Below, piece after piece: positions 44,255 through 53,881 of a DNA stretch of 64,000 nucleotides. Both the position numbers and the translations under genes were made by a program. Where the stretch lies: assembly GCA_963760225.1 (NCBI GenBank), contig CAVXCD010000003.1:1612001-1676000 (forward strand), written 5' to 3'. The notes beneath the pieces are model-generated. The model worked only from the letters and a program-made list of their open reading frames with translations, had not been told where the DNA came from and did no database searches. The DNA comes from 13-2-20CM-66-19 sp963760225. Lineage in GTDB: Bacteria; Pseudomonadota; Gammaproteobacteria; Steroidobacterales; Steroidobacteraceae. Within the stretch, counting starts at the first letter, position 1, and every line of letters begins with the position of its first letter.

Positions 44255-45526
44255 ATGTCCCCGGAGAATGACAAGCGCGCACTGTTAGGACAGCTGCGCA
44301 TCGATCGCAGCGAGGCCGCGCCGGCCGCGGGCGCCGGCCGTCCGCGCTGGCTCATCGCTGCCCTGAGCGTGCTCGCCGTGGTGCTCGTCGGCGGCCTGTG
44401 GCTGCGCCTGTCGCATGCCGCGCCCCCCACCGTGCATACCGCGCGCGCGCAGCCGCTGGCGGCCGGCGCTGCGGGCGCCTCGGTTCTCGATGCGACCGGC
44501 TACGTGACCGCGCGCCGCGAAGCCACCGTGTCGGCGCAGATCACCGGCACGCTGACCGCGGTGCTGATCGAGGAGGGCGATCACGTCAAGGAGGGCCAGG
44601 TGCTCGGACGGCTGGACGACACCGCCCAGCGGGCGGCGCTCGCGCAGGCCGAGGCGCAGCTGCATTCCGCGCAGGCGGTGCTTGATGAGAACCTCGCGCA
44701 GCTCGCGCAGAGCCGGCGCGACGTGAAGCGCGACGAGGACCTGGTCGGTCGCAAGCTGGTCTCCGAGCAGGCGGTGGAGCAGGCGCGCACCCAAGTGGAG
44801 ATGCAGACCGCGGCGCTCGCGGCGCAGCGCCGGCAGATCGAGCTCGCCGCGGCCAACCTGCGCGCCGCGCAGGTGCAGCTGGATTACTGCACGGTGCGCG
44901 CTCCGTTCACCGGGGTCGTGATCGCCAAGGCGGCCCAGGTGGGTGAGATCGTCTCACCGTTCTCGGCCGGCGGGGGCTTCACGCGCACCGGCATCGGCAC
45001 GCTGGTCGACATGGACTCATTGGAGATCGAAGTCGACGTCAACGAGGCCTACATCAACCGCGTCGAGCCGGGGCAGAAGGTCGAGTCGGTGCTCAACGCC
45101 TACCCCGACTGGCGCATTCCCTCGCACGTCATCGCCATCATCCCGACGGCGGACCGTTCCAAGGCCACCGTCAAGGTGCGCATCGCCCTGGAAGTCAAGG
45201 ACGATCGAATCGTTCCTGACATGGGGGTGCGTGTATCCTTTCTCGAGCAGGGACAGCGCGCCGCGGCGGCCGCGGGGCAGCCGGCCGCGCAGGGCGTGCT
45301 GCTGCCGGGTGCGGCGCTGCGCAAGGACGGCAATCAGGATGTCGTGTTCGTGTTGCAGGATGGCAGGGCACGTCGCCGCGCCGTGCAGCTCGGCGGTGGC
45401 GGTGGCGGTGGCGGCGGCGACGGGCTGCGCCAGGTGCTCACCGGGGTGCGCCCGGGTGAGGTGGTCATCGTCGATGCGCCGGCGGACCTGGCCGACGGGG
45501 CTGCGGTAAGCGAGTCGCGAAGCTGA
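44255..45526 (+). CDS. periplasmic adaptor (HlyD/MacA-like membrane fusion protein)
   Basis: 423 residues. One N-terminal membrane anchor (LIAALSVLAVVLVGGLWL), a biotinyl-lipoyl-like half (GYVTARREATVSAQITG), a long alpha-hairpin (about 125-210), the second half-lipoyl LDYCTVRAPFTGVVIAKAAQVGE and beta-barrel regions. A run of nine Gly near the C-terminus is encoded by a 27-base simple repeat. It links the downstream MacB-type ABC proteins to an outer-membrane channel. Substrate unknown. Confidence 0.88.
   Translation: MSPENDKRALLGQLRIDRSEAAPAAGAGRPRWLIAALSVLAVVLVGGLWLRLSHAAPPTVHTARAQPLAAGAAGASVLDATGYVTARREATVSAQITGTLTAVLIEEGDHVKEGQVLGRLDDTAQRAALAQAEAQLHSAQAVLDENLAQLAQSRRDVKRDEDLVGRKLVSEQAVEQARTQVEMQTAALAAQRRQIELAAANLRAAQVQLDYCTVRAPFTGVVIAKAAQVGEIVSPFSAGGGFTRTGIGTLVDMDSLEIEVDVNEAYINRVEPGQKVESVLNAYPDWRIPSHVIAIIPTADRSKATVKVRIALEVKDDRIVPDMGVRVSFLEQGQRAAAAAGQPAAQGVLLPGAALRKDGNQDVVFVLQDGRARRRAVQLGGGGGGGGGDGLRQVLTGVRPGEVVIVDAPADLADGAAVSESRS
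45392..45418 (+). repeat. GGCGGT microsatellite encoding nine glycines
   Basis: 27 bases built from GGC/GGT codons inside the adaptor gene. Slippage by multiples of three would change the glycine run without a frameshift; other changes would inactivate the gene. Confidence 0.7.
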
Positions 45527-45539
45527 AGAGGGGTGCGTG

Positions 45540-46226
45540 ATGGCCGAGTCGATGGTCGAAGTGCGCAACGTCACCAAGGTCTACGAGCGCGGCAAGCAGA
45601 AGATCGAAGTGCTGCACGGCCTGACGTTCGCGATCCCCAAGGGCGACTTCGTCGCGCTGATGGGCCCGTCCGGCTCGGGCAAGACCACGGTGCTGAATCT
45701 CATCGGCGGCCTCGATCAGCCGACCTCCGGGCAGATCAGCGTCGGTGGCAGCCGGCTCGACCAGCTGCGCTCCGGCGAGCTGGCGCACTGGCGTGCCCAC
45801 CACGTCGGTTTCGTGTTCCAGTTCTATAACCTCATGCCGGTGCTCACCGCCGAGGGCAACGTGGAGCTGCCGCTGCTGTTGACGAAACTGACGGCCGCGC
45901 AGCGTCGCAAGAACGTCGCCGTGGCGCTGCAGGTGGTCGGCCTGTCCGATCGGGCCAAGCACAAGCCGCGCGAGCTCTCGGGAGGCCAGGAACAGCGGGT
46001 CGCGATCGCGCGTGCGCTGGTGTCCGATCCGCAGCTGCTGGTGTGCGATGAGCCGACCGGGGACCTCGACCGCAGCACCGCGGACGAGATCCTCGGGTTG
46101 CTGCAGGTGCTCAACCGCGAGCATGGCAAGACGGTTGTCATGGTCACCCACGATCCGAAGGCGGCCGGCTTCGCCAGCCGCACGCTACACCTCGAGAAGG
46201 GCCAGCTGCTCGAGCAGGCCGCCTGA
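45540..46226 (+). CDS. ABC transporter ATP-binding protein (MacB/LolD type)
   Basis: 228 residues from the ATG at 45540 (a GTG one codon earlier at 45537 is equally possible). Walker A is GPSGSGKTTVLN, the signature LSGGQEQRVAIARAL, Walker B LLVCDEPTGDLD, and the H-loop VMVTHD. This MacB/LolD type energises FtsX-like permeases rather than substrate import. It is followed by two permease genes. Confidence 0.92.
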   Translation: MAESMVEVRNVTKVYERGKQKIEVLHGLTFAIPKGDFVALMGPSGSGKTTVLNLIGGLDQPTSGQISVGGSRLDQLRSGELAHWRAHHVGFVFQFYNLMPVLTAEGNVELPLLLTKLTAAQRRKNVAVALQVVGLSDRAKHKPRELSGGQEQRVAIARALVSDPQLLVCDEPTGDLDRSTADEILGLLQVLNREHGKTVVMVTHDPKAAGFASRTLHLEKGQLLEQAA

Positions 46227-46244
46227 GCCGCCAGCGGGGAACTC

Positions 46245-47405
46245 ATGACGCGCACTGGTCTGGTGGTCGCCAACCTGTTCCGCAAGCGCACGCGCACCGT
46301 GCTCACGCTGCTGTCGGTGATCATGGCGTTCGTACTGTTCGGGCTGCTGCAATCGGTGAATTCCATGTTCAACGCGGGTGCGGACTTCGTCGGCGCCACG
46401 CGCCTGATGGTGCAGGCGCGCGTCTCGTTCACCCAGCCGCTGCCGGTCAGCCTGGTGCCGAAGATCGAGGCCATACCCGGCGTGGCACGGGTCGCGTATT
46501 CCATGTGGTTCGGCGGCGTCTGGCAGGAGAACACCCCGCTGTTCGTGTTTGCGATCGATCCGCTGCGCTACCGCGACGCTTATCCGGAGTACCTGATGCC
46601 GGACGCGCAATGGCAGGCGTTCGCCCACACGCGCACCGGCATGATCGTCGGCAGGATGCTGGCGGATCAGTACGGCTGGAAGCTCGGCGAGAAGATCCCG
46701 ATCTCGTCGAACATCTATCCGCAGAAGAGCGGCAGCAAGGCCTGGGCGTTCGACGTGGTGGGGATATTCGACGGCAAGGACGAGGCGTGGCGCAAGCAGA
46801 CCAACATCGCCTTCATCAATGCCGATTACTTCGACGAAGCCAACCAGTTCGGCATCAAGGGGCGCACCAACTTCTTCATCGTCAAGCTCGCCGACAGCAA
46901 ACAGGCGCAGGCCATCAGCAAGACCATCGATGCGATGTTCGAGAACTCCCCCGATGAGACCAAAACGCAGACCGAGAAGGATTTCAACCTCGGCTTCATC
47001 AAGCAGATCGGCGACATCGGCCTGATCGTGCACTGGATACTGTTTGCGGTGTTCTTCACGCTGCTGCTGGTGGTCGGCAACACCATGGCGCAGAGCGTGC
47101 GCGAGCGGATACCGGAGCTCGCGGTGATGAAGACGCTCGGCTTCTCCGACGGCAGCGTGCTCGGCTTCGTGCTGGCGGAGTCCTTTGCGCTGTGCCTGTG
47201 CGGCGGGCTGGTGGGCCTGGTGCTGGCGACCGCGCTCGGCGCCATGGTGGAGAAGGGCACGGGCGGGCAGTTCGTCGTGCGGCTGGACGGCGGCGTATGG
47301 CTGATCGGCATCGCGGCCATCGTGTTGATGAGCCTCGCCGTGGGGCTGCTGCCGGCGCTGCGCGCGCGGCGGCTGCGGATCGTCGACGCGCTCGCCGGAC
47401 GCTGA
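46245..47405 (+). CDS. FtsX/MacB-like ABC permease 1
   Basis: 386 residues with an N-terminal membrane helix, a periplasmic MacB-PCD-like domain of about 200 residues, and three C-terminal membrane helices (LIVHWILFAVFFTLLLVVG, LGFVLAESFALCLCGGLVG, LIGIAAIVLMSLAVGLLPAL). Conserved phrases are NTMAQSVRERIPELAVMKTLGF and PALRARRLRIVDAL. It is one half of a heterodimeric MacB-type transporter with the next gene. Confidence 0.9.
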   Translation: MTRTGLVVANLFRKRTRTVLTLLSVIMAFVLFGLLQSVNSMFNAGADFVGATRLMVQARVSFTQPLPVSLVPKIEAIPGVARVAYSMWFGGVWQENTPLFVFAIDPLRYRDAYPEYLMPDAQWQAFAHTRTGMIVGRMLADQYGWKLGEKIPISSNIYPQKSGSKAWAFDVVGIFDGKDEAWRKQTNIAFINADYFDEANQFGIKGRTNFFIVKLADSKQAQAISKTIDAMFENSPDETKTQTEKDFNLGFIKQIGDIGLIVHWILFAVFFTLLLVVGNTMAQSVRERIPELAVMKTLGFSDGSVLGFVLAESFALCLCGGLVGLVLATALGAMVEKGTGGQFVVRLDGGVWLIGIAAIVLMSLAVGLLPALRARRLRIVDALAGR

Positions 47406-47434
47406 CGCAGCGCTTACCGGCACAGGGGAGCGGC

Positions 47435-48616
47435 ATGTTGTTCAGCCAGACGCGCGCCATTACCGGCCTCAGCATCCGCAGCATCCCCGAGCGCTGGGCG
47501 CCGTCGCTGGTCATCGTCATAGGGCTGGCCGGCGTGGTGGGCGTGTTCACGGCGCTGCTGGCGATGGCCGCCGGCTTCGAGAGCACGCTCAAGGCCACCG
47601 GCCGCAGCGATGCGGCGATCATCATGCGCGGCGGCTCGGATGCGGAGATCAATTCAGGCCTCACGCGCGAGCAGACCGACGTCATCGAGCAGCAGCCGGG
47701 AATCGCCAGCGGCGCTGACGGCCGGCCGCTCGCCTCCGCCGAGCTAATGGTGATCGCCGAGCTCATCCGCAAGGACGACGTGCGCAACGGCGCCAACATC
47801 ACCGTGCGTGGGGTCGAGCCTGCGGCCTTTGCGCTGCGGCCGCACCTGCAGATCATCGCCGGACGCACCTTCACCCCGGGCCTGCGCGAGCTGATCGTCG
47901 GCAGCGGCGTGCTGCGCCAGTTCCAGGGTGCCGAGATCGGCAAGGTGGTGCGCATGCGCGGCTCGGACTGGAAGGTGGTCGGGGAATTCGAATCGGGCGA
48001 CTCGCACGACAGCGAGCTGTGGACCGACATCGCCGTCGCCCGCGCCACCTTTGCCCGCCAGGGATCCAGCTCCGTGCTGGTGGCGCTCGACGGGCCCGGC
48101 GGCCTGCAGAAACTGCAGAGCGCGATCGCGGCGGAGCCGCGCCTGACGGTCGACGTGCTGCGCGAGCAGGACTACTTCAGCAGCCAAACCCGGGATTTCC
48201 GCCGGCAGATCGGCTTTCTCGCCGGGCTGGTCACGATCATCATGGCGCTCGGGGCGGTGTTCGCTGCCCTCAACAGCATGTACGCGGCAGTTGCCGCGCG
48301 CGGCAAGGAGATCGCGACGCTGCGGGCGATCGGCTTTGGCGGCGCGCCGGTGGTGGTGTCGGTGCTGATCGAGGCGCTGCTGCTGGCGCTCGCTGGCGGC
48401 GTGCTGGGGGCGCTGCTCGCCTACCTGCTGTTCAACAACCTGTCGGTGGCGACGCTCGGGCAGAACTTCACGCAGGTGGTGTTCAGCTTCAAGGTCACAC
48501 CAGAGCTGGTGCTGCGCGGACTGGTGATCGCGGTGGTGATCGGCATGATCGGCGGGCTGCTGCCGGCGCTACGCGCCGCGCGGCTGCCGGTCAGCGCGAG
48601 CCTGCGCGAGCAGTGA
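47435..48616 (+). CDS. FtsX/MacB-like ABC permease 2
   Basis: 393 residues from the ATG at 47435, with the same architecture as the preceding permease (MYAAVAARGKEIATLRAIGF, then LLPALRAARLPVSASLREQ). CAGGGGAG lies close before the start. The operon adaptor-ATPase-permease-permease resembles tripartite efflux systems for lipids, peptides or macrolides. The outer-membrane component is not encoded here. Confidence 0.9.
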   Translation: MLFSQTRAITGLSIRSIPERWAPSLVIVIGLAGVVGVFTALLAMAAGFESTLKATGRSDAAIIMRGGSDAEINSGLTREQTDVIEQQPGIASGADGRPLASAELMVIAELIRKDDVRNGANITVRGVEPAAFALRPHLQIIAGRTFTPGLRELIVGSGVLRQFQGAEIGKVVRMRGSDWKVVGEFESGDSHDSELWTDIAVARATFARQGSSSVLVALDGPGGLQKLQSAIAAEPRLTVDVLREQDYFSSQTRDFRRQIGFLAGLVTIIMALGAVFAALNSMYAAVAARGKEIATLRAIGFGGAPVVVSVLIEALLLALAGGVLGALLAYLLFNNLSVATLGQNFTQVVFSFKVTPELVLRGLVIAVVIGMIGGLLPALRAARLPVSASLREQ

Positions 48617-48654
48617 GCCAGGGCCTTACGCCCGCGGCACACCGCCGCCACGCC

Positions 48655-49665
48655 TCAGCGCCGCAACGCCGCGCACAGCGCCGCCACGTCCGCTTCGGGC
48701 TGGTCCCAGGAGACCACCAGGCGCGCCTCGCCGGTGCTCGCTGCGCCCCAGTCGTAGAACTCGAAGCCCGCCGCGCGCAGCGCCTCGCAGCGCGCCGTCC
48801 CTAAGCCGACGAACACCTCGTTCGCCTCAACCGGATGCAGCAGTGCCGCGCCGGCGGCGCGCGCGATGTCCTGCGCCAGGCGGTTGGTGCGCGCGGCGTT
48901 GCGTTGCCAGACGCCGCTTTCCACGTAGGCCAGCAGCTGCGCGGCGACGTAACGGGATTTGGACAGCAGGTGTCCGGCGCGCTTGCGCCGCAGCTCGAAA
49001 TCACGCACCAGCGCGGTATCGAAGAACACCACCGCCTCGGCGCCGAACGCACCGTTCTTGGTAGCGCCGAAGGACAGTACGTCGACGCCCGCCCGCCAGG
49101 TGACATCGCCCGGGTGACAGCCGAGGTGAACGAGCGCGTTGGCAAAGCGCGCACCGTCCATGTGCACCTTGAGCCCGTGGCGGTGGGCGAGCGCGGCGAG
49201 CTCGGTGATGTGCGCGGGCTGATAGACGGTGCCGAGCTCGGTCGCCTGGGTGAGCGAGACAGCCGCCGGCTGCAGCGTGTGCACGTCCACGCGGTGGGCG
49301 TCCAGGGCCGCGGCGAGCGTCGCGGCGGCGAGACGGCCGTGCTCGCCCGGCAGCAGCGCGAGCTGTGCCCCGCCGGCGAAGAAACCGGGGGCGCCGCACT
49401 CGTCCACGGCGATGTGTGCCTCGGCGTGGGCGAAGATCGCCCCGTACGGCGGACTGAGCGTGGCGAGCGCCAGCGCGTTGGCCGCGGTGCCGGTGGTCAC
49501 GGCAAAGGCGCGCACGGTGGTGCCGAAGAACTCGCCGAGCGTGTGGTCGAGGCGCTGCGTCCACTCGTCGTCGCCGTAGGCGCGCGCCAGCCCGTGGTTG
49601 GCGGCGTTGAGCGCGGCGATGAGCTCCGGACAGGCGCTGCTGGTGTTGTCGCTGAAGAATCGCAC
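48655..49665 (-). CDS. ltaE: low-specificity L-threonine aldolase
   Basis: 336 residues, PLP fold type I. The Schiff-base lysine lies in DVLSFGATKNGAFGAEAVVF, with FAVTTGTAANALALATL and KVHMDGARFANALVHLG. It cleaves threonine or allo-threonine to glycine and acetaldehyde. It is convergent with the efflux operon. Confidence 0.93.
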   Translation of the reverse strand: MRFFSDNTSSACPELIAALNAANHGLARAYGDDEWTQRLDHTLGEFFGTTVRAFAVTTGTAANALALATLSPPYGAIFAHAEAHIAVDECGAPGFFAGGAQLALLPGEHGRLAAATLAAALDAHRVDVHTLQPAAVSLTQATELGTVYQPAHITELAALAHRHGLKVHMDGARFANALVHLGCHPGDVTWRAGVDVLSFGATKNGAFGAEAVVFFDTALVRDFELRRKRAGHLLSKSRYVAAQLLAYVESGVWQRNAARTNRLAQDIARAAGAALLHPVEANEVFVGLGTARCEALRAAGFEFYDWGAASTGEARLVVSWDQPEADVAALCAALRR

Positions 49666-49699
49666 GGTCTCTCCCGGTCACTGGGGGCTTGAGGTGGGG

Positions 49700-50713
49700 T
49701 CAGTCGATGCGCCAGCGGAACGACCAGGCACCGAAGGCGAGGAAGGCGAGCGCGGTGGCGGCGAGGAACAGCAGCTGGGGGACGATCTGCGCCAGCCCGG
49801 CGCCGTCGAGCATCACGGCGCGCGCCGCGTCGAGCACGTGGGTGAGCGGAAAGATGTGCGCCACCCACTGCACCCAGCGCGGCGAGCCCTCCAGCGAGAA
49901 CCAGATCCCCGACAGCAGCATCATCGGCCAGGTGATCAGGTTGAGCACGCCGCCCACCAGCTCTTCGCTGGAAAAGCGCGCCGCGATGGTGAGCCCGAGC
50001 GCGATCATCGACAGCGCACCGAGGATCGCCAGCAGCATCAGCAGCAGCACGTTACCCACGCTGTGGAAGCGGATGATCGCGCCGATGCCCAGGTACAGGA
50101 TCACGGTGACGATCACGATCAGCGTGAGGCGCGACAGCACCTGCGCGGACAGGAACTCGAACGCGCTGAGCGGCGTGGCGTGCAGGCGCTTGAGGAAGCC
50201 GTTCTTGCGGTAGCGCAGTACCACGTAACCGACGCCGAACAGGCAGCTGAACATCATGTTCATGCCGAGAATCCCGGGAAACAGCCAGTCGACGTAGCGT
50301 AATGCCGCCCCGGTGACCGGCTGGCGGTGCGCATCGGGGGCGGCGGCCAGCAGCAGCTTCTCGACGATGTAGCCCTTAGGGGAGTCGGTGTTCACCCAGT
50401 ACACGGGCGGCGGACCCAGATCGACCAGCAGGTCGATCTGCTGGTGCGTCAGCTTGCGCAGCGCCTGGTCGCGCAGCGGCATGGCGATGAACTCGACGTA
50501 GTGCTCCTGCAGGAACGGGTGCGACTCGGGGTCGATGCCGGCGGCGAGCACCCCGACCTTGAACAGCGGCCGCTCCGGGCCGCCGAACACGAAGCTCATG
50601 CCGATGACCACTGTCACCGGCAGCAGCAGCGTGAACACCAGCGTGGCGCGGTCGCGCAGGAATTCGAGGTTGCGTGCGTGCAGCACCGCCAGCAGCCGGC
50701 GGATGGCACTCAC
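49700..50713 (-). CDS. ABC-2 type transporter permease
   Basis: 337 residues. An N-terminal helix (ATLVFTLLLPVTVVIGMSFVF), an extracytoplasmic domain of about 130 residues, and five C-terminal helices (MMFSCLFGVGYVVLRYRKNG onwards) with the typical WPMMLLSGIWFSLEGSP turn. It pairs with the overlapping upstream ATPase. It probably exports a drug or lipid-type substrate. It lies 34 bases from ltaE on the same strand. Confidence 0.9.
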   Translation of the reverse strand: MSAIRRLLAVLHARNLEFLRDRATLVFTLLLPVTVVIGMSFVFGGPERPLFKVGVLAAGIDPESHPFLQEHYVEFIAMPLRDQALRKLTHQQIDLLVDLGPPPVYWVNTDSPKGYIVEKLLLAAAPDAHRQPVTGAALRYVDWLFPGILGMNMMFSCLFGVGYVVLRYRKNGFLKRLHATPLSAFEFLSAQVLSRLTLIVIVTVILYLGIGAIIRFHSVGNVLLLMLLAILGALSMIALGLTIAARFSSEELVGGVLNLITWPMMLLSGIWFSLEGSPRWVQWVAHIFPLTHVLDAARAVMLDGAGLAQIVPQLLFLAATALAFLAFGAWSFRWRID

Positions 50714-51597
50714 GGGCGCAGCTCCGTGCCGGTGAGCTCGAGGAACAGGTCTTCGAGGTTGGCGGGCCGGATGCGCAGGTTGGTGAGCGGCACCTGCGCG
50801 TCGAGCAGCGTGCGCAGCGTCCCCTCCAGGTCATCGGTGGTGATTTCCACGCGGTCGCTGGCGTCGATGATCCGCAGCGGCAGCGCCCGGGCGCGCTCGG
50901 GGAACTCGTGGCGCGGCAGCTCGAGCAGCACCTCGGCGAAGCGTTCACGCAACAGCCGGCGCGGCGCTCCCTGCGCCACGATCCGGCCGCGGTCGAGGAT
51001 GATGATCTCATCGCACAGCAGCTCCGCCTCCTCCATGTAGTGGGTGGTGAGAATGATGGTCTTGTGCTGCGCTTTGATGGAGCGCACCAGCTCCCAGAAG
51101 TTGCGGCGCGCCTGCGGATCGAGACCGGTGGTCGGCTCGTCGAGGAACAGCAGCGCCGGGTCGTTGACCAGCGCGATGGCCAGCAGCATGCGTTGCTGCT
51201 GACCGCCGGAGAGCTTGCGGGCATCGCGGCCGGCGAGCTTCTCGAGGGCGCACAGGCGTATCACCTCCTCGACGTCGAGGCCGCGCCCGTACAGGCCGCG
51301 AAACAGCGCGATGGACTGGCGCACGGTGAGGAAGTCCTGCAGCGCGGTGCGCTGAAAGAGGATGCCGGCTTCCTCGCGAAAGCGCGCACCGAGGGGCTCG
51401 CCGCGGTAACGCACCTCGCCGGCGGTCGGCGGCAGGATGCCCTCCATGATCTCCACCGTGGTGGTCTTGCCGGCGCCGTTGGGACCGAGCAGGCCGAAGC
51501 ACACGCCTTCGGGCACGCTGAACGAGACCCCGGCCACGGCGGTGGTGGACGGGTACTGCTTCACCAGCTCGCGGACTTCGATGATCGGTGTGCTCAT
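50710..51597 (-). CDS. ABC-2 type transporter ATP-binding protein
   Basis: 295 residues from the ATG at 51597. Walker A is GPNGAGKTTTVE, the signature LSGGQQQRMLLAIAL, and Walker B LLFLDEPTTGLDPQ. The C-terminal domain of about 80 residues is common in daunorubicin-resistance-like exporters. The stop overlaps the permease start by four bases. Confidence 0.92.
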   Translation of the reverse strand: MSTPIIEVRELVKQYPSTTAVAGVSFSVPEGVCFGLLGPNGAGKTTTVEIMEGILPPTAGEVRYRGEPLGARFREEAGILFQRTALQDFLTVRQSIALFRGLYGRGLDVEEVIRLCALEKLAGRDARKLSGGQQQRMLLAIALVNDPALLFLDEPTTGLDPQARRNFWELVRSIKAQHKTIILTTHYMEEAELLCDEIIILDRGRIVAQGAPRRLLRERFAEVLLELPRHEFPERARALPLRIIDASDRVEITTDDLEGTLRTLLDAQVPLTNLRIRPANLEDLFLELTGTELRP

Positions 51598-51683
51598 AGG
51601 GCGCAACGCCCGCGCCGTGACGGTCGTGCCGTGGGTGTTTTTGGCCGTCCGGGATCTGGGCCGGCAGTGTACCATCTCCCCGC

Positions 51684-52541
51684 ATGAGCACCGGGCCGTA
51701 CGACAAGTCCGAGCGCGTCGAGCTCGCCGACGAGGCGGTGCACTGGGACCTGGGCGCCTCGCTCTCCTACGGTGAGTACCTGCAGCTCGACAAGCTGCTC
51801 GCCGCGCAAAAGCCGCTGTCGTCCGAGCACAACGAGATGCTGTTCGTCATCGTGCACCAGGTGTCGGAGCTGTGGATGCGCCTGATGCTGCATGAGCTCA
51901 CCGCCGCGCTGGAATGCGTGCGGCGCGACGATCTGGATCCGGCGCTGAAGATGCTGGCGCGCATCTCGCGCACCCAGACGCAGCTGATTTCGGTGTGGGA
52001 CGTGCTCTCCACGCTGACCCCTCATGAATACTCTGCGTTCCGTAACGCCCTCGGACGCTCGTCCGGGTTCCAGTCGCTGCAGTACCGCCTGCTCGAGTTC
52101 GTGTTCGGCAACAAGAACCCCGAGATGCTGAACGTGCACAAACGCGATTCGCACGCCTACGAGACGCTGGCGCTCGCGCTCGCCGCACCGTCCCTCTACG
52201 ACGAGGTGCTGCGGCTGCTCAGCCGCCGCGGCTACGGCATACCCGAGGAGTACCTGTCGCGGGACTTCAGCCAACCCTACCGCGCCAGCAAGCAGGTAGC
52301 GGGCGCCTGGCTGGGCGTGTACCACAACGCCGACAAGGGCTGGGACCTGTACGAGCTCGCCGAGCGGCTCGTCGACCTCGATCACAACTTCCAGCTATGG
52401 CGCTGCCATCACCTCAAGACGGTGGAGCGCATCATCGGCTACAAGCCCGGTACCGGCGGCACCGGCGGAGTCTCCTACCTCGCCAAAGCGCTGGAGCTGA
52501 AGTTCTTCCCGGAGCTGTGGGAGATCCGCACCTCGATGTGA
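51684..52541 (+). CDS. kynA: tryptophan 2,3-dioxygenase
   Basis: 285 residues. Substrate/heme motifs are SYGEYLQLDKLLAAQ, EHNEMLFVIVHQVSELWMRLMLHEL, FQSLQYRLLEFVFGNK, and WRCHHLKTVERIIGYKPGTGGTGG with the proximal-His segment. It opens tryptophan to N-formylkynurenine. It stands alone; other kyn genes are not in the window. Confidence 0.95.
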   Translation: MSTGPYDKSERVELADEAVHWDLGASLSYGEYLQLDKLLAAQKPLSSEHNEMLFVIVHQVSELWMRLMLHELTAALECVRRDDLDPALKMLARISRTQTQLISVWDVLSTLTPHEYSAFRNALGRSSGFQSLQYRLLEFVFGNKNPEMLNVHKRDSHAYETLALALAAPSLYDEVLRLLSRRGYGIPEEYLSRDFSQPYRASKQVAGAWLGVYHNADKGWDLYELAERLVDLDHNFQLWRCHHLKTVERIIGYKPGTGGTGGVSYLAKALELKFFPELWEIRTSM

Positions 52542-52566
52542 GCGGGCCTTCGCAGCGCGAGGGGTG

Positions 52567-53265
52567 CTAGCGCGCCGCGACCGTCGCCGGCGAGTCGCGA
52601 TAATAGTCCGGGAACAACTGCTTGAGATTACGGATCTTCGGCAGATCGTTGACGACGATGTATGGAGCGTGCGGGTTCTTGAGATAGTAGTCCTGGTGGT
52701 AGTCCTCCGCCGGGTAAAAGCCCTTCAACGCGTCGAGGTGCGTGACGATCGGCTGGCCGAACGCCTTGGCCTGCCCGAGCTGGGCGATGTAGCCGGCGGC
52801 AATGTGCTGCTGCGTATCGTCGGCATAGAAGATCACCGAGCGGTACTGCGTGCCGACGTCCGGTCCCTGGCGGTCGAGCTCGGTCGGATCGTGCGCCACG
52901 GAGAAGAAGACCTGCAGCAGCTCGCCGTAGCTCACCTCGGCGGGATCGAAGCTGATCTGTACCGACTCGGCGTGGCCGGTGCGACCGCCGCCGACGTCGC
53001 CGTAACTCGCTGTCCGCGCCGACCCGCCGGAGTAACCGGCGAGCACGCCGCGTACGCCGCGCACGTGCTCGAATACCCCCTGCAGGCCCCAGAAGCAGCC
53101 GCCGGCGAACACCGCCGTCTGCACGCGGCCGGGCGCTTTCGGGTTGTCGAGCGTGGGTGCGGGCAGCGCGACCGCCGCCTCGGCACCGTGTGTGGCGATG
53201 ATCCAGCCAAAGCCCCCGACCAACGCCAGCGCCGCGAGCGCACTCAACATTCTGTTCGCAGACAT
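52567..53265 (-). CDS. msrA: peptide methionine sulfoxide reductase A (envelope form)
   Basis: 232 residues. An N-terminal hydrophobic segment (MLSALAALALVGGFGWIIA) directs it to the envelope. The catalytic motif is FAGGCFWGLQGVFEHVRGV, with YSGGSARTASYGDVGGGRTGHAESV. It reduces methionine-S-sulfoxide. It is the last gene of the dipZ-like, msrB, msrA operon. Confidence 0.94.
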   Translation of the reverse strand: MSANRMLSALAALALVGGFGWIIATHGAEAAVALPAPTLDNPKAPGRVQTAVFAGGCFWGLQGVFEHVRGVRGVLAGYSGGSARTASYGDVGGGRTGHAESVQISFDPAEVSYGELLQVFFSVAHDPTELDRQGPDVGTQYRSVIFYADDTQQHIAAGYIAQLGQAKAFGQPIVTHLDALKGFYPAEDYHQDYYLKNPHAPYIVVNDLPKIRNLKQLFPDYYRDSPATVAAR

Positions 53266-53296
53266 GTCATCCCTCCGTAGTCCTTGCGGGTTTGCT

Positions 53297-53875
53297 TCAG
53301 GCGCGTGGTGCGAAGTTCAAGGCCACCGAGTTCATGCAGTAGCGCAGCCCGGTCGGCCGCGGCCCGTCATCGAAGACGTGACCCAGGTGCGCGTCACAGC
53401 GCTTGCACGATACGGCGGTGCGCTGCATCCCCAGGCTGCTGTCACCGCGCTGCACGACGTTCTGCTTTGAGATCGGCTGCCAGAAGCTCGGCCAGCCGGT
53501 GCCGGAATCGAACTTGGTGCGCGAGTCGAACAGCTGCGTGCCGCAGCAGATGCAGGCATACAGTCCATCGGCGTGATTCTTGTCATACGCGCCGCTGAAG
53601 GCTGGCTCGGTCCCCTCGTGGCGCGTGACGGCATAGGCCAGCAGCGACAGCTGCTGGCGCCACTGCGTATCGGTCTTCACTACGCGCGCCACACTGACGG
53701 TGCCCTTGCTCCTGCCATCGGCGGAGAACTCCTCGATGGTGACGGTGTCACTTGGCGCACTGGACGGCTGAGCTGCGCGTACCAATGGCGGACTCGCCGC
53801 GAGGGCGCCCAGGGACAGTGCACGTGCGAGGAGCGCTCGGCGCGAGAGGCAATTGTGCTTGGAGTTCATGGCCAT
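53297..53875 (-). CDS. msrB: peptide methionine sulfoxide reductase B (exported, Tat-like signal)
   Basis: 192 residues. The N-terminus (LSRRALLARALSLGALAA) resembles a twin-arginine signal. The zinc cysteines are in CICCGTQLF and CKRCDAHLGH. The catalytic Cys is in RYCMNSVAL, and the core contains FDSGTGWPSFW. It reduces methionine-R-sulfoxide. It lies between the dipZ-like and msrA genes. Confidence 0.94.
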   Translation of the reverse strand: MAMNSKHNCLSRRALLARALSLGALAASPPLVRAAQPSSAPSDTVTIEEFSADGRSKGTVSVARVVKTDTQWRQQLSLLAYAVTRHEGTEPAFSGAYDKNHADGLYACICCGTQLFDSRTKFDSGTGWPSFWQPISKQNVVQRGDSSLGMQRTAVSCKRCDAHLGHVFDDGPRPTGLRYCMNSVALNFAPRA

Positions 53876-53881
53876 TCTCCG

